38,989 bases of DNA. Origin: an uncultured Desulfobulbaceae bacterium. Lineage in GTDB: Bacteria; Desulfobacterota; Desulfobulbia; Desulfobulbales; CALZHT01. Position 1 is the stretch's first letter, and every line of letters starts with the position of its first letter. Shown here piece by piece: positions 8,719 to 17,695 of this stretch. Below the pieces are notes generated by a model. That model saw only the letters and a list, made by a program, of their open reading frames with translations. It made no database searches and was not told the origin of the DNA. The stretch lies in contig CALZHT010000017.1 in assembly GCA_945787445.1 (NCBI GenBank), forward strand, positions 1 through 38,989. The letters run 5' to 3'. Both the position numbers and the translations under genes were made by a program.

Positions 8719-10614
8719 TCAACTTTTTGGATAGCCGAGTCCTTTCAACGAATCAGTGATCTCTTCGAGGGTCACAGGGTCATCAATGGTTGAGGGCATA
8801 CGATACTCTTTCCCGTTGGCAATTGCCCGCATCGTTCCCCTGAGGATCTTGCCGGAGCGTGTTTTAGGAAGTCGCTTTACCACAGCGGTCTCCTTATAAC
8901 AGGCAATGGGGCCGATTTGCTTCCTGACCATCCTGACCAGGTCCTGTTTGATCTCTTCGGGATCGGTCTCCACCCCGGCCTTGAGAACCACGAGTCCCAC
9001 CGGCAATTCCCCCTTCAGTTTATCCGCAGTGCCGAAAACCGCACACTCGGCAACATCGGCATGGGTAGCGACCACTTCCTCCATGGCCCCGGTGGAGAGG
9101 CGATGGCCGGCAATATTGATGACATCATCAATGCGGCCCATGATAAAGAGGTAGCCGTCCTCATCCATATAGCCCCCGTCACTGGTATGGTAATACCCCT
9201 CAAAATGACTCATATAGGAAGTGACAAATTTCTCATCCGCTTTCCACAGTGTCTGCAGAGTGCCAGGGGGCAACGGCAGCTTGATGACCACACTGCCTTC
9301 TGCATGGGAACCAAGCTCCTTGCCGTTGTCATCCAAGATCCGGACATCATATCCGGGAACCGCCTTGGTGGGGGAACCCGGCTTAATGGGAAACTGTTCA
9401 ATTCCCATACAATTTGATGCAATGGGCCAGCCAGTCTCTGTTTGCCACCAGTGGTCGATCACCGGCCGCTGTAAAATTCTGCTGGCCCAGTGATAGGTAT
9501 CCGGGTCAAGCCTCTCACCGGCCAAAAAAAGATACTTAAAATTGGAGAGATCGTATTGCTTGCAATGGTGCCCGTCGGGGTCCTCTTTTTTAATGGCTCG
9601 GAAGGCTGTCGGTGCGGTGAACAGCACCCGCACGCCATGCTGCGAAATCACGCGCCAGAAGGCCCCGGGATCAGGGGTACCCACCGGTTTGCCCTCATAA
9701 AGCACGGTGGTGCAGCCCATGAACAAGGGTGCATAAACGATATAGGAGTGACCTACCACCCAGCCCACATCCGAAGCGGCCCAGAATACATCACCGGGCC
9801 GAACATCATAAATATTTTCCATGCTCCATTGCAAGGCAACGGCATGTCCGCCGTTGTCGCGGAGAACCCCTTTAGGTAAGCCGGTGGTTCCTGACGTATA
9901 GAGGATATACAGCGGGTCGGTAGCTTGCACCGGCACACAGTCAACCGGTGCAGCCTTTGTTGTCATGTCCTGCCAGTCTAGGTCACGATCTGTCTTCAGT
10001 GAGGCCTTGATATTGGGTCTTTGATAAATGACGCATTTCTCCGGCTTGTGGCCGGCGAGATCAATTGCCTCGTCGAGGAGGGGCTTGTATTCGATTATTT
10101 TTTTGCCCTCGATGCCGCCGGAAGCTGAGACAATAACCCGGGGCTTTGAATGGTCAATCCTGATGGCGAGTTCGTTTGGCGCAAATCCGCCGAACACAAC
10201 GGAATGCACCGCACCAAGCCGGGCACAGGCAAGCATGGCGACAGCCGCTTCCGGTATCATCGGCATGTAGATAACAACGGTATCACCCTTACCGACTCCA
10301 AGATTTTTGAGGCCTCCGGCAAAAACAGCCACCCTGTCCCGCAGTTCCCTATAACTTATTCTCTCTATCGTATTGGTTACCGGGCTGTCATAGATCATGG
10401 CAATCTGGTCGGCGCGCCCCTTCTCCACATGCCGGTCCAGGGCATTATGGCACGTATTAAGCTCACCACCCACATACCAGCGATAAAAAGGCGGATCAGA
10501 GTCGTCTAACACCTTGTCCCATTTCTTTTGCCAATCAATGGCCTCGGCCGCCGCGTCCCAAAAACTTTCCGGATCACTTACGCTTTTTGCAAAAATCTCA
10601 TCATACCGGCCCAT
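8719..10614 (-). CDS. prpE: propionyl-CoA synthetase (acyl-AMP forming)
   Basis: 631 residues, the PrpE length. It belongs to the ANL superfamily: the phosphate-binding loop is LYTSGTTGLPKG, WWQTETGWP is the A5-type motif, GYMDEDGYLFIMGRIDD holds the hinge region, and TRSGKILRGTM contains the catalytic lysine. N-terminal YVGGELNTCHNALDRH and IIEYKPLLDEAI resemble PrpE more than acetyl-CoA synthetase. It activates propionate with ATP and CoA. It is the first gene of the block, with a GAGGA ribosome site, and provides the entry of propionate into the methylmalonyl-CoA route. An acetate or broader short-chain substrate range cannot be excluded. Confidence 0.9.
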   Translation of the reverse strand: MGRYDEIFAKSVSDPESFWDAAAEAIDWQKKWDKVLDDSDPPFYRWYVGGELNTCHNALDRHVEKGRADQIAMIYDSPVTNTIERISYRELRDRVAVFAGGLKNLGVGKGDTVVIYMPMIPEAAVAMLACARLGAVHSVVFGGFAPNELAIRIDHSKPRVIVSASGGIEGKKIIEYKPLLDEAIDLAGHKPEKCVIYQRPNIKASLKTDRDLDWQDMTTKAAPVDCVPVQATDPLYILYTSGTTGLPKGVLRDNGGHAVALQWSMENIYDVRPGDVFWAASDVGWVVGHSYIVYAPLFMGCTTVLYEGKPVGTPDPGAFWRVISQHGVRVLFTAPTAFRAIKKEDPDGHHCKQYDLSNFKYLFLAGERLDPDTYHWASRILQRPVIDHWWQTETGWPIASNCMGIEQFPIKPGSPTKAVPGYDVRILDDNGKELGSHAEGSVVIKLPLPPGTLQTLWKADEKFVTSYMSHFEGYYHTSDGGYMDEDGYLFIMGRIDDVINIAGHRLSTGAMEEVVATHADVAECAVFGTADKLKGELPVGLVVLKAGVETDPEEIKQDLVRMVRKQIGPIACYKETAVVKRLPKTRSGKILRGTMRAIANGKEYRMPSTIDDPVTLEEITDSLKGLGYPKS

Positions 10615-10644
10615 GCAAACATCCTCTTTTGGTTAAGTTTTACC

Positions 10645-10662
10645 AGGTAAATAACTCTACCT
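10645..10662. promoter_or_regulatory. candidate operator upstream of prpE
   Basis: AGGTA-N8-TACCT forms an inverted repeat about 30 bp upstream of the prpE start codon, in the AT-rich leader that also contains TATAAT-like sequence on the minus strand. This is where a repressor of the propionate block could bind. There is no second copy in the window to support a regulon. Confidence 0.3.
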
Positions 10663-10754
10663 AAAATAATTATATTCATCAATTGTCATTTTTTAGGGTC
10701 AAGGAGTCTGGCTTACACCCAAATCAGAGCGAAAAATTACGAAAACAAGCAGAT

Positions 10755-12251
10755 CTATTTCAACGAAATAATTTCCACCTTGATGGTGCCGACCAGATCA
10801 ACAAGGGGGAGTAATTCTGCCAGGCCTTCTCCTTCAATGAGTTTTACATGGGTGGCATCTGCGGCAAGCTGGCCAAAAGTCGGGTCCACCGGAAACCACA
10901 TGCCATTGACAAAAACTTCCACCCAGGTGTGAAAAAGGAACCCATTGTATTGCTCGGAATAGACAATGCCGTTGACAATTTTGGCGGGAATGCCCAAAGC
11001 CCTGGCCAAGGCTGCGAACAGGAATGAATGGCCCTGACATTCCGCCTCTTTCTTATGGAGCACATCAAGGGCGGTGAATACATCCACCGGTTTCTTGGCA
11101 ATGTTTTGCGCAAGCCAGGCAAGGAGCTCTTGAATCTGTACCGGCTGTTCCTCTTTGGCTCCTGCAATATCCAGGGCTGTTTGTAGTATCTTATCATTGC
11201 TGCTCGGCACTATGAATGTCGGGAGCAGAAATCGTTCAGTTTCCTCATTCCTTGCACCTTTCGTTCCTGTCATTTCTTCGGGATCTCTTTTTTCAACCCG
11301 GCAATAAACGGACTCCCCCCGCCACGCACAAACCTGCCATGGACTGTTGGGAACAGAGAATTCCCTATCCACACCTTTCAGATTCAGTTCCATCCGGGAT
11401 ACTTTCCGAGGCAAAGGAACCTCAATGTTCGGCTTGATAAGACTCAAATCAAGTAGAGCATCGAATTTGTTTAGGGCTGATTTGGCAAGGTACTGTTTGG
11501 CGGTCAATTCACTCTCCAAACCGGAGATAATCACGCCCCGCTGTGCCATCTCAAGCAGGGGCCTTCCCAGCATATCTATCCAGGTGGTGACCTTTTGACC
11601 ATACATGGCGGTTTTTACCTTGAATCCCTGTCCGTCAAACAAATCGCTTTCTTCAAAGGCGGTAATTTTTTGACTGACTTCTGAAATTTCTTGGGTTTCG
11701 CCATTATATACAGAGTATGCATATGCCTTGCTGATTTCGAGACCATGGAGAACTGGATAGAGCACGGTTGCGCTTGCGGGATACAGTTTTTCTTCAAGGA
11801 AAAACCGCTTCTCCACTTCTTCTTCTCCAGCGGTGACGTGGACGACAAGCTCATTATCAACAACCTCTCCCCTTTGCTGCATTACATTGCCGTCAAGATC
11901 ATAGTCATAGAAGAAACTGACCAGGGAGAGGTCACTCCGGACCAGATCCACGGACTTCAGCGACACTTTTTTATCAAACATCAGAAAATGAAAGTCTAGG
12001 ACAGCCTCTGAACGCACTTCATATAAATGGGGATTATTCTTGGAAGGACTTATGGCAAGATGGGTAAAACCGATTTTGCTGCCGTTAAAAACGATACCGG
12101 TCCAATATTCTTCATAAGGCCAATGGCCCAGGTCGTAGCTCAAGGTTTCGGGAGGCTTGACAGCGGCATCCCTGAAATATCTGGCGGCACAACCACTCAT
12201 TAACAAAACAGTGAGAATGACTGGTATGGCTTTCCATGCAAAAAACTTCAT
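10755..12251 (-). CDS. lipoprotein with C-terminal transglutaminase-like domain
   Basis: 498 residues. A lipoprotein signal is clear: a hydrophobic stretch and the lipobox LMSGC, with Cys21 as the acylation site, so the protein is anchored to a membrane facing the periplasm. Residues about 40-300 form a region of unknown role. Residues about 355-470 are a transglutaminase-core fold with an apparent catalytic triad: Cys405 in AECQGHSFLF, His441 in FHTWVEVF and Asp456 in WFPVDPTFG. Such domains act as cysteine proteases or cross-linkers on proteins or peptidoglycan; the substrate is unknown. It stands alone, 140 bp downstream-oriented from nothing obvious, and its stop lies 140 bp before the prpE start. 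Confidence 0.88.
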   Translation of the reverse strand: MKFFAWKAIPVILTVLLMSGCAARYFRDAAVKPPETLSYDLGHWPYEEYWTGIVFNGSKIGFTHLAISPSKNNPHLYEVRSEAVLDFHFLMFDKKVSLKSVDLVRSDLSLVSFFYDYDLDGNVMQQRGEVVDNELVVHVTAGEEEVEKRFFLEEKLYPASATVLYPVLHGLEISKAYAYSVYNGETQEISEVSQKITAFEESDLFDGQGFKVKTAMYGQKVTTWIDMLGRPLLEMAQRGVIISGLESELTAKQYLAKSALNKFDALLDLSLIKPNIEVPLPRKVSRMELNLKGVDREFSVPNSPWQVCAWRGESVYCRVEKRDPEEMTGTKGARNEETERFLLPTFIVPSSNDKILQTALDIAGAKEEQPVQIQELLAWLAQNIAKKPVDVFTALDVLHKKEAECQGHSFLFAALARALGIPAKIVNGIVYSEQYNGFLFHTWVEVFVNGMWFPVDPTFGQLAADATHVKLIEGEGLAELLPLVDLVGTIKVEIISLK

Positions 12252-12353
12252 AGTGTTTCATCAAGTAAAAAATCCGGGCCTATAGAATGCAATGCTTTTC
12301 TTTTATCTGATTACCAATTAAATTCAGCCTTATTCTTCTTTGCTTATAAAATC

Positions 12354-12438
12354 TCCTGTTATTTCGACCAAAGGGAGAAATCGTATTGCACAATAAACCG
12401 GATTTCTCACCTTCGTTCGAAATGACAAAAAAACAGGA
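12354..12438. repeat. dispersed palindromic repeat
   Basis: The stretch is a long imperfect inverted repeat. The left arm TCCTGTT, ATTTCGACCAAAGGGAGAAA pairs with the right arm GATTTCTCACCTTCGTTCGA, AATGAC, AACAGGA around a short loop. The GTCATTTCGAACGAAGG-type arm recurs at 4924-4953. This is the general form of REP-like intergenic palindromes found in many genomes. It sits in the divergent spacer between the lipoprotein gene and the THX gene, and no gene is seen in the rest of 12252-12640. Confidence 0.75.
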
Positions 12439-12569
12439 TAACAGCTCATTATAGATCAGCCAAACAACATTGACTGAAAATGAGCGGTAACCAGAATTTT
12501 TTATGAGTACTTTTTGCTTTTTTGCCTTCAGGACCAAATTCTCTCATTACAATTAAAATGGGAATGTTC

Positions 12570-12598
12570 TTAACAAATTTTTGCAAATATACTAATAT
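12570..12598 (+). promoter_or_regulatory. candidate sigma-70 promoter for the THX gene
   Basis: TTAACA at 12570-12575, a 17-bp AT-rich spacer and TAATAT at 12593-12598 form a plausible promoter 43 bp before the start codon at 12641. Confidence 0.5.
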
Positions 12599-12640
12599 AT
12601 TAAGAATATCAGTATCAAAATCAGCAGGGAGGTATAATTA

Positions 12641-12769
12641 ATGGGTAAAGGTGATATCCGCTCAAAGCGAGGTAAAATCTGGCGCGGCACTAAAGGTAAC
12701 ACTCGTCCGAAAAAGAAAAAAAACAAAGATAATGAAGCAAGTAAGGCGGCAAGTTCAAAGAAAAAATAA
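12641..12769 (+). CDS. 30S ribosomal protein THX-type small basic protein
   Basis: A 42-residue, lysine-rich protein beginning MGKGDIRSKRGKIWRGTKG and continuing NTRPKKK to an AT-rich-encoded basic tail. The MGKGD, RGKIWRG and RPKK pattern matches the THX/S31e-like family (bTHX), first known from the Thermus small ribosomal subunit and related to plastid PSRP4. The known homologues bind at the head of the 30S subunit and stabilise rRNA. A strong AGGGAGG ribosome site ends 8 bases before the ATG, and a candidate promoter lies upstream, so the frame is well supported despite its size. Confidence 0.85.
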   Translation: MGKGDIRSKRGKIWRGTKGNTRPKKKKNKDNEASKAASSKKK

Positions 12770-12859
12770 ATGGAAAGAGGACACTCTCAAGAATGGACAT
12801 TTGTCGGCTTGAAAACAGCCCTGCATCAGGAAAAGCTTAGGCGTCCCGCTCATAAATAA
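12770..12859 (+). CDS. possible 29-residue ORF immediately after THX
   Basis: The ATG directly abuts the THX stop codon (TAA then ATG), and the frame runs 29 codons, beginning MERGHSQEWTFVGLKTALHQ. The arrangement would allow translational coupling, but there is no separate ribosome site and I recognise no family. It may be fortuitous. Confidence 0.25.
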   Translation: MERGHSQEWTFVGLKTALHQEKLRRPAHK

Positions 12860-12956
12860 GTAAACTGACACGCAGGAACCTCAGCTGCTTATGTCATGGA
12901 ATGGGAAGATTTGATAGTTTATATTATTTGCTAGCTCACCAATATTCCAGTACTAC

Positions 12957-13601
12957 TCACCCATATTTTTCCATAAAATTATTCAACGCCGTTTTGAGCC
13001 ATTTTAAAGAATCCTGGCTCAAAATCAGGAAAAGGAAACCGCTGACATCATTTTCCTCAAAACTGAAGATCGTGCGCATGAATACGGCTACTTTTTCGGA
13101 ATCTGTCCACTTTTCCTGAAAAGTTTCATTTGAAAGGTTCTTGGTAAAAGCCCTTGGTGGTGAATACGAAACAATGTCTTTTAACAGTTCAGCAATCTTG
13201 CCGACACATGCACCAATGAGAATGTTGCCGATTTCAAGGAGGGTTTCCTTCTCAAACATTACATTTTCAGCGTCCGGGAAAAATTCTTGTTCACTTTCGA
13301 ACATTGAAACCAACCCTTTACTGGCCTGAGTAGGGAAAATCAGCAGAGCAGTTCCTTTGAATTTTCCCCAATAATTCTGTTCGACAATACTTATGAGATC
13401 ATAGATCTTAACTTCATCAACGATCTGCGCGGGTAACTCCGATGCCCTCATCAACCTTATATCCGGGACACTCAGAATCACGCGGATGTCTATTACATCA
13501 GCCAAATCCGCTGAGGCCTTGCCAAAGGCAATATTCATGACTTCCTGGAGAATTGCCGCTTCATCTTCGGGAAAAAGATCATTGAAATTCGACTGGCTCA
13601 T
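12957..13601 (-). CDS. CheC-like chemotaxis phosphatase domain protein
   Basis: 214 residues with the CheC/CheX/FliY fold signature present twice. The E-x2-N pairs are Glu20/Asn23 in ILQEVMNIAFG and Glu123/Asn126 in LLEIGNILIG, the residues used by this family to dephosphorylate CheY-P. Two intact sites suggest a CheC-type rather than CheX-type enzyme. The start is 3 bases from the stop of the CheY-like gene at 13605, so the partner is almost certainly that receiver protein. The pair works in the cytoplasm to terminate the response signal. Confidence 0.85.
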   Translation of the reverse strand: MSQSNFNDLFPEDEAAILQEVMNIAFGKASADLADVIDIRVILSVPDIRLMRASELPAQIVDEVKIYDLISIVEQNYWGKFKGTALLIFPTQASKGLVSMFESEQEFFPDAENVMFEKETLLEIGNILIGACVGKIAELLKDIVSYSPPRAFTKNLSNETFQEKWTDSEKVAVFMRTIFSFEENDVSGFLFLILSQDSLKWLKTALNNFMEKYG

Positions 13602-13604
13602 ACT

Positions 13605-13985
13605 CTATCCCCTATTTTTAAAAGCTATTTCAGCTTGGTTGATTGCATCGTTAACCGTTTCCGACGATGGTGGTTTCCTCACCACCAGGAGAGCCCCTAA
13701 GTCCATAACTTTTTCAATTGTCTTTGTTTGAACGTCGGCTGTCGTAACAATGACAATTGCCTTTGGATCATGTTTCCTAATTTCTTCAATGGCCTCAACA
13801 CCACCCATCACCGGCATGGTCAGGTCCATAAAGGTAAGGTCGGGCTGTAATTCCTTGTACTTTTCAAATCCTTCCAGCCCGTTATTGGCTTCATGTACTT
13901 CATACTGTTCAGCATTGGGAATGCATTTGAGCAGGATCTTGCGAGCAACGGCTGAATCATCAACAAGGAGCAATTTCTTGATCAT
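13605..13985 (-). CDS. CheY-like single-domain response regulator
   Basis: 126 residues, a receiver domain only. Acidic pocket Asp9/Asp10 (LLLVDDSA), phosphoacceptor Asp54 (LTFMDLTMPVMGG), Thr in VIVTTAD, and Lys in VVRKPP are all in place. There is no output domain, so it signals by protein contact, as CheY does with the flagellar switch. Co-directional with a CheC-like phosphatase 3 bases downstream and a PAS protein 119 bases upstream. Confidence 0.93.
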   Translation of the reverse strand: MIKKLLLVDDSAVARKILLKCIPNAEQYEVHEANNGLEGFEKYKELQPDLTFMDLTMPVMGGVEAIEEIRKHDPKAIVIVTTADVQTKTIEKVMDLGALLVVRKPPSSETVNDAINQAEIAFKNRG

Positions 13986-14104
13986 GAATCCCTCACAACT
14001 TTAAGGTAACAACCGAGTGTCACAATATACCAAACGCCAGGTATTGGTTATCGATAAAAAAAATAGTAAAAAAAGGCTTGTCTTCATGTGGATTTTTCTC
14101 CGGC

Positions 14105-14698
14105 TTATTTCCCCTTTTTCTTATCCCTCTGGTCTGCAATCATAGAAAAAAGGGCCTCGATTTGGCCCTCAAAAGATACCGATTCTCCTGCGCTGGCTTG
14201 CGGAGGCGCCTGATGGTATAAGTCAGAAAGTACTGTCTGGGGTTCTACCTTAGTTTCTGCATCAGGATCGAGAAGCGAAAACAAAGCTTCCGTCAACTTC
14301 TTTTCATATACTACTGCTTCAGTCACATCCCTTATTGATATAAAAACATAATTGATCACATTGAATTCATCACGTAATGGCCCCATGGTGCAGCTCTGCT
14401 GCATAGAATCCAATTCCGTTTCAAAAGAGCTGTCCGGCTTGAAGGGGAAAATGTATTCATAGAGTTTGTGGGGGAAGAAATAAAAATTCCCGAACGTTAA
14501 GACAGCTTTGAAGTTTCTGAGAAATTTCGGGTTATTCAAATTTGGATAAAAATCATAAATGATGGTGTTGCAGATTTTTTCGGGATCAATACCGCTGTGG
14601 GATTCAAGCCAGCGGTTCCAGAAACGAACCTTGAATTCCTTATCAAGAATGACAAGGCCAATATCTATCATATCGAATATCTGGGAAAATACTGTCAT
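14105..14698 (-). CDS. stand-alone PAS domain protein
   Basis: 197 residues. Residues about 1-120 look like a PAS fold: FDMIDIGLVILDKEF, VRFWNRWLESHSGI, the later strand INYVFISIRDVTE, then the VYEKKLTEAL helix. The tail from about residue 140 is low in hydrophobic residues and carries no kinase, cyclase or methyl-accepting output domain. It is probably a cytoplasmic sensor or adaptor acting with the adjacent CheY/CheC pair. The ligand or cofactor is unknown. Confidence 0.75.
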   Translation of the reverse strand: MTVFSQIFDMIDIGLVILDKEFKVRFWNRWLESHSGIDPEKICNTIIYDFYPNLNNPKFLRNFKAVLTFGNFYFFPHKLYEYIFPFKPDSSFETELDSMQQSCTMGPLRDEFNVINYVFISIRDVTEAVVYEKKLTEALFSLLDPDAETKVEPQTVLSDLYHQAPPQASAGESVSFEGQIEALFSMIADQRDKKKGK

Positions 14699-14950
14699 AC
14701 CGCTCCAGGAAAATATAGAGGGAGGCTAAAATATGGTGAGAAACGCCCTACTTTTTTCGATTTTTTCTTGCTAATACGAGTAATTACCACCTTTTTTGTT
14801 ATAGAATGGATGGGGAGCGATTGTCAAGCGAAAACCACTTGCGCCCAGCTATAATTATCTGTTTAGAAAATGTTTTTTATAATTTACAATAATCATACCA
14901 GAACAGTAAGCCGCCTCAATATTTTGATTAGTACAGATACAATCGTCACC

Positions 14951-15259
14951 TCATCTGATAATGCAGGGGTGAGCAAATGGATCTTTCACGAAAACAGCAG
15001 AAAATGAAGATGGATCGTGGCAGCACCCTTTGATGAGTTGGAAGATTGCAAAAATCAACCATCCAGCAATTACATCAAAGCTCAATTGCTCGGGAAATTT
15101 TTGGGTGAGAATCCAAGATGATGCGAAGGTAAAAGAAGTTGGTGCAAATAAATAAAATCTTCCGCCTTTTCTTAGTACATCCTTTCGTCCTTCCAGGAAA
15201 AAATTGGAAGACAACCTGGTCCCGACAAACTCATGGCCTGGACCATATGTGGGCCCCAT
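14951..15259 (-). CDS. hypothetical protein, doubtful
   Basis: A 102-codon frame starting 5 bases after the stop of the chemotaxis receptor gene, on the same strand. It has a hydrophobic stretch (FDVIAGWLIFAIFQLIKGC) near residues 60-80 and an RKGGRFYLFAP segment. I recognise no family, and no good ribosome site is seen. If it is not real, the 566 bases between the receptor and PAS genes are empty apart from an AT-rich leader. Confidence 0.3.
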   Translation of the reverse strand: MGPTYGPGHEFVGTRLSSNFFLEGRKDVLRKGGRFYLFAPTSFTFASSWILTQKFPEQLSFDVIAGWLIFAIFQLIKGCCHDPSSFSAVFVKDPFAHPCIIR

Positions 15260-15264
15260 TTGTC

Positions 15265-17331
15265 TTAGCCAGTCAATAGATCTTGCTTTCCATCTCTGCC
15301 GGCCAGCCCGCCGTCAATTTGAAACTTATCAGTTGCTACAATAAGCTGTTGAACATTACTCACATTCTGCTGAGTAACAGTATTAATATTGGCAACTGAT
15401 AGGTTAACCTGCTCAATCCCGTTGGCCTGTTCATCGGATGCCGACACAATTTCGCTCATTAATTCCCGCACCTTGTTAATATTTTCGGTGGACTCGGCAA
15501 AGGCTTCTCTGGTATCCGCTGCCATACGGTCACCCTCTTCAATTTTCTTAACTGTATCATCAATCAATCCTGCGGTGTTCCTTGCTGCTTCCGCCGCGCG
15601 CATAGCCAAGTTCCGCACTTCATCAGCAACCACTGCAAAGCCGGCCCCGGCTTCTCCAGCCCTGGCCGCTTCTACCGCAGCATTCAGAGCAAGAAGATTG
15701 GTTTGAAAGGCAATTTCATCAATGGTTTTTACTATTTTCTGCGTCTGGCTGCTGGAGTCGGATATTTCTTCCATAAACCCAGCAAGCTTGGTCATCGCAC
15801 TATTGGCATCATTTACTGTTTGGTGCGTCCCTGCAATAAGCTTGTCGCCTTCCCTGGCTCCTTCCGCATTCTGTCTGGTCATGGCGGAAAGTTCTTCCAA
15901 AGACGCGGATATCTCTTCGAGTGATGCCGCCTGGTTAGTGGCACCATCTGAAAATTCTTGAGAAAGATCTATAACACCCTCCATGGTTTCCCGAAGATGT
16001 ATTCCCATATCCTTTAGGGATGTCGCTAACTGGCCGACTTCATCCTTGCTTTCGATATCTATGCTGGCGGTGAGATTCCCGGATCCCATGATGCGGGCAA
16101 AATCTGCACATCTGTTTATTGGATTCGTGATTTTACGGGCCAACAACCAAAATCCCAGTAATGCGAACAATGATACCACCACAACAATTACACTTACTTT
16201 AACGAGCAATTTCTTAATCTGCTCATTTACCTTTGCGGTTCTTTGCGCAAGATATGCATCAATGGAGTCAATATACACACCGGTGCCAATGACCCAATCC
16301 AACGGCTCATAAAGCCGCACGTAAGAAAGTTTGGGCTGTTCCTTGGTAAGACCATCCGTGGTCGGCTTGGGCCAGAAATAATCCACAAAGCCTTCACCAT
16401 TCTTTTCCGTGACATCGACAAAGGCCTTGAACAGATTCTCCTGCTTGCCCAGGGCGCAGTTGTATTTTGGATTATCAAGCACCTTGCCGTCCAGGGCCGG
16501 CACGGTCGGATGCATCATCATAGCCGGATAGGGTTTGCCGGTATCGTTTATCCAGAAATATCCGGTGCCATTATCATACCGCATCTTGCTGATATCGAGT
16601 TTGGTCCTCTCAATGGCATCGGCAATGGCGTCATCAACGTAAATGCCTGTTCCGAGAATCCATCCCCACTCGGGAATAATTCTTACAAAGGAAAGCTTAG
16701 GTTGTTCCTCGGTAAGACCGTCCGTGGTCGGCTTGGGCCACAGATAATCCACAAAGCCTTCACCATTCTTTTCCGTGACATCGACAAACGCCTTGAACAG
16801 ATTCTCCTGCTTGCCCAAGGCGCAGTTGTATTTTGGATTATCAAGCACCTTGCCGTCCAGGGCCGGCACGGTCGGATGCATCACCATAGCCGGATAGGGC
16901 TTGCCTGTGTCATTAATCCAGACATAACCCTTACCATCGTCGTAGCGAATTTTCTTTATATTTTCCATGGCCCGTTTCCGTGCCTCTTCAACCGTGATCA
17001 TTCCATTTTCTGAAGCTGCCATGGCATCATCAATCAGCGTCTGGGCCACATCAATGATGTTTCTCAGCCTGTTTCCATATCTTTTTTCCAAATAATCGTT
17101 ATCCTGCGCATTTCTCACATTCGAATCAATTGTTTCAAAAGCTATATCTACGTAATTTTTCAAGTTCGCTTTGACTTTTCCTATCTCATCTTCCTTGAAT
17201 GTTTTCAGTTCCGCCGCAGCATTACTCTTAATCTGCGTAACTATTAAAAAAGTTATCAGTGTTACCGAAGCAAGCATTACAGCATACGAACTGAGCAGAA
17301 ATTTCCACCGGATTTTGAGATTTGAGAGCAT
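15265..17331 (-). CDS. methyl-accepting chemotaxis protein with two near-identical Cache domains
   Basis: 688 residues. TM1 at about 11-32; periplasmic region 33-375 with two tandem single-Cache-type (sCache_2-like) domains at about 129-232 and 251-354; TM2 at about 376-398; HAMP at about 399-450; and a signalling domain with the conserved hairpin tip ([20 protein letters not shown], near 539-558). There is no C-terminal NWETF-type tether. The two Cache cores differ at 6 of 85 aligned residues and are encoded by DNA repeats 366 bp apart. This membrane receptor likely senses small organic ligands and feeds CheA/CheW encoded elsewhere; the downstream CheY and CheC genes may serve it. Confidence 0.95.
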   Translation of the reverse strand: MLSNLKIRWKFLLSSYAVMLASVTLITFLIVTQIKSNAAAELKTFKEDEIGKVKANLKNYVDIAFETIDSNVRNAQDNDYLEKRYGNRLRNIIDVAQTLIDDAMAASENGMITVEEARKRAMENIKKIRYDDGKGYVWINDTGKPYPAMVMHPTVPALDGKVLDNPKYNCALGKQENLFKAFVDVTEKNGEGFVDYLWPKPTTDGLTEEQPKLSFVRIIPEWGWILGTGIYVDDAIADAIERTKLDISKMRYDNGTGYFWINDTGKPYPAMMMHPTVPALDGKVLDNPKYNCALGKQENLFKAFVDVTEKNGEGFVDYFWPKPTTDGLTKEQPKLSYVRLYEPLDWVIGTGVYIDSIDAYLAQRTAKVNEQIKKLLVKVSVIVVVVSLFALLGFWLLARKITNPINRCADFARIMGSGNLTASIDIESKDEVGQLATSLKDMGIHLRETMEGVIDLSQEFSDGATNQAASLEEISASLEELSAMTRQNAEGAREGDKLIAGTHQTVNDANSAMTKLAGFMEEISDSSSQTQKIVKTIDEIAFQTNLLALNAAVEAARAGEAGAGFAVVADEVRNLAMRAAEAARNTAGLIDDTVKKIEEGDRMAADTREAFAESTENINKVRELMSEIVSASDEQANGIEQVNLSVANINTVTQQNVSNVQQLIVATDKFQIDGGLAGRDGKQDLLTG
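16324..16944. repeat. 366-bp-period tandem duplication inside the chemoreceptor gene
   Basis: DNA at 16324-16578 repeats at 16690-16944, an in-frame offset of 366 bp (122 codons). Over the about 195 bases compared from 16361 and 16727 I count about 10 differences. It encodes the two Cache cores. Confidence 0.9.
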
Positions 17332-17695
17332 ACGTATGTCCTTTACGAAGAGTTAGTTGGGAGGTGGGTGATAATTTTTTTAGCTTCAGGGAATAGTTGT
17401 AATTGACTGGAACAACAGCGACGGTAATAAAAATTTGCTGAGAAGAAAGCGAACATAATCTCTAAAGGCATTACCCTAATGAACAGCAACCACACAATGT
17501 AATATAGAATATATTTTATATTGTAATATTAGGATTATCTAAAATCCATGGCATATTATCAATGAAAATTTCAGATTTTTCTTTAAATAGTACCTTACAT
17601 TTTAATGACTGAGATTCCCCATAATCGTATCTATTCAACAGGTACTCAGGTTAATTTCATGACAAAAAAAACTATTTTCATTTATAGTTAACGCC
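17332..17695. other. divergent intergenic region with an AT-rich dyad
   Basis: This separates the minus-strand receptor gene from the plus-strand methyltransferase gene. At 17501-17522 lies a near-perfect 22-bp AT-only-type dyad centred on ATATAT (one mismatch pair, a G in the left arm and a T in the right). It could bind a regulator or nucleoid protein. No sigma-28 or sigma-54 promoter was evident, and no gene is seen. Confidence 0.4.

Noticed and set aside
17332-17695. Flagellar sigma-28 promoter sought upstream of the chemoreceptor
   Set aside because: No TAAA plus GCCGATAA-like pair with correct spacing was found.
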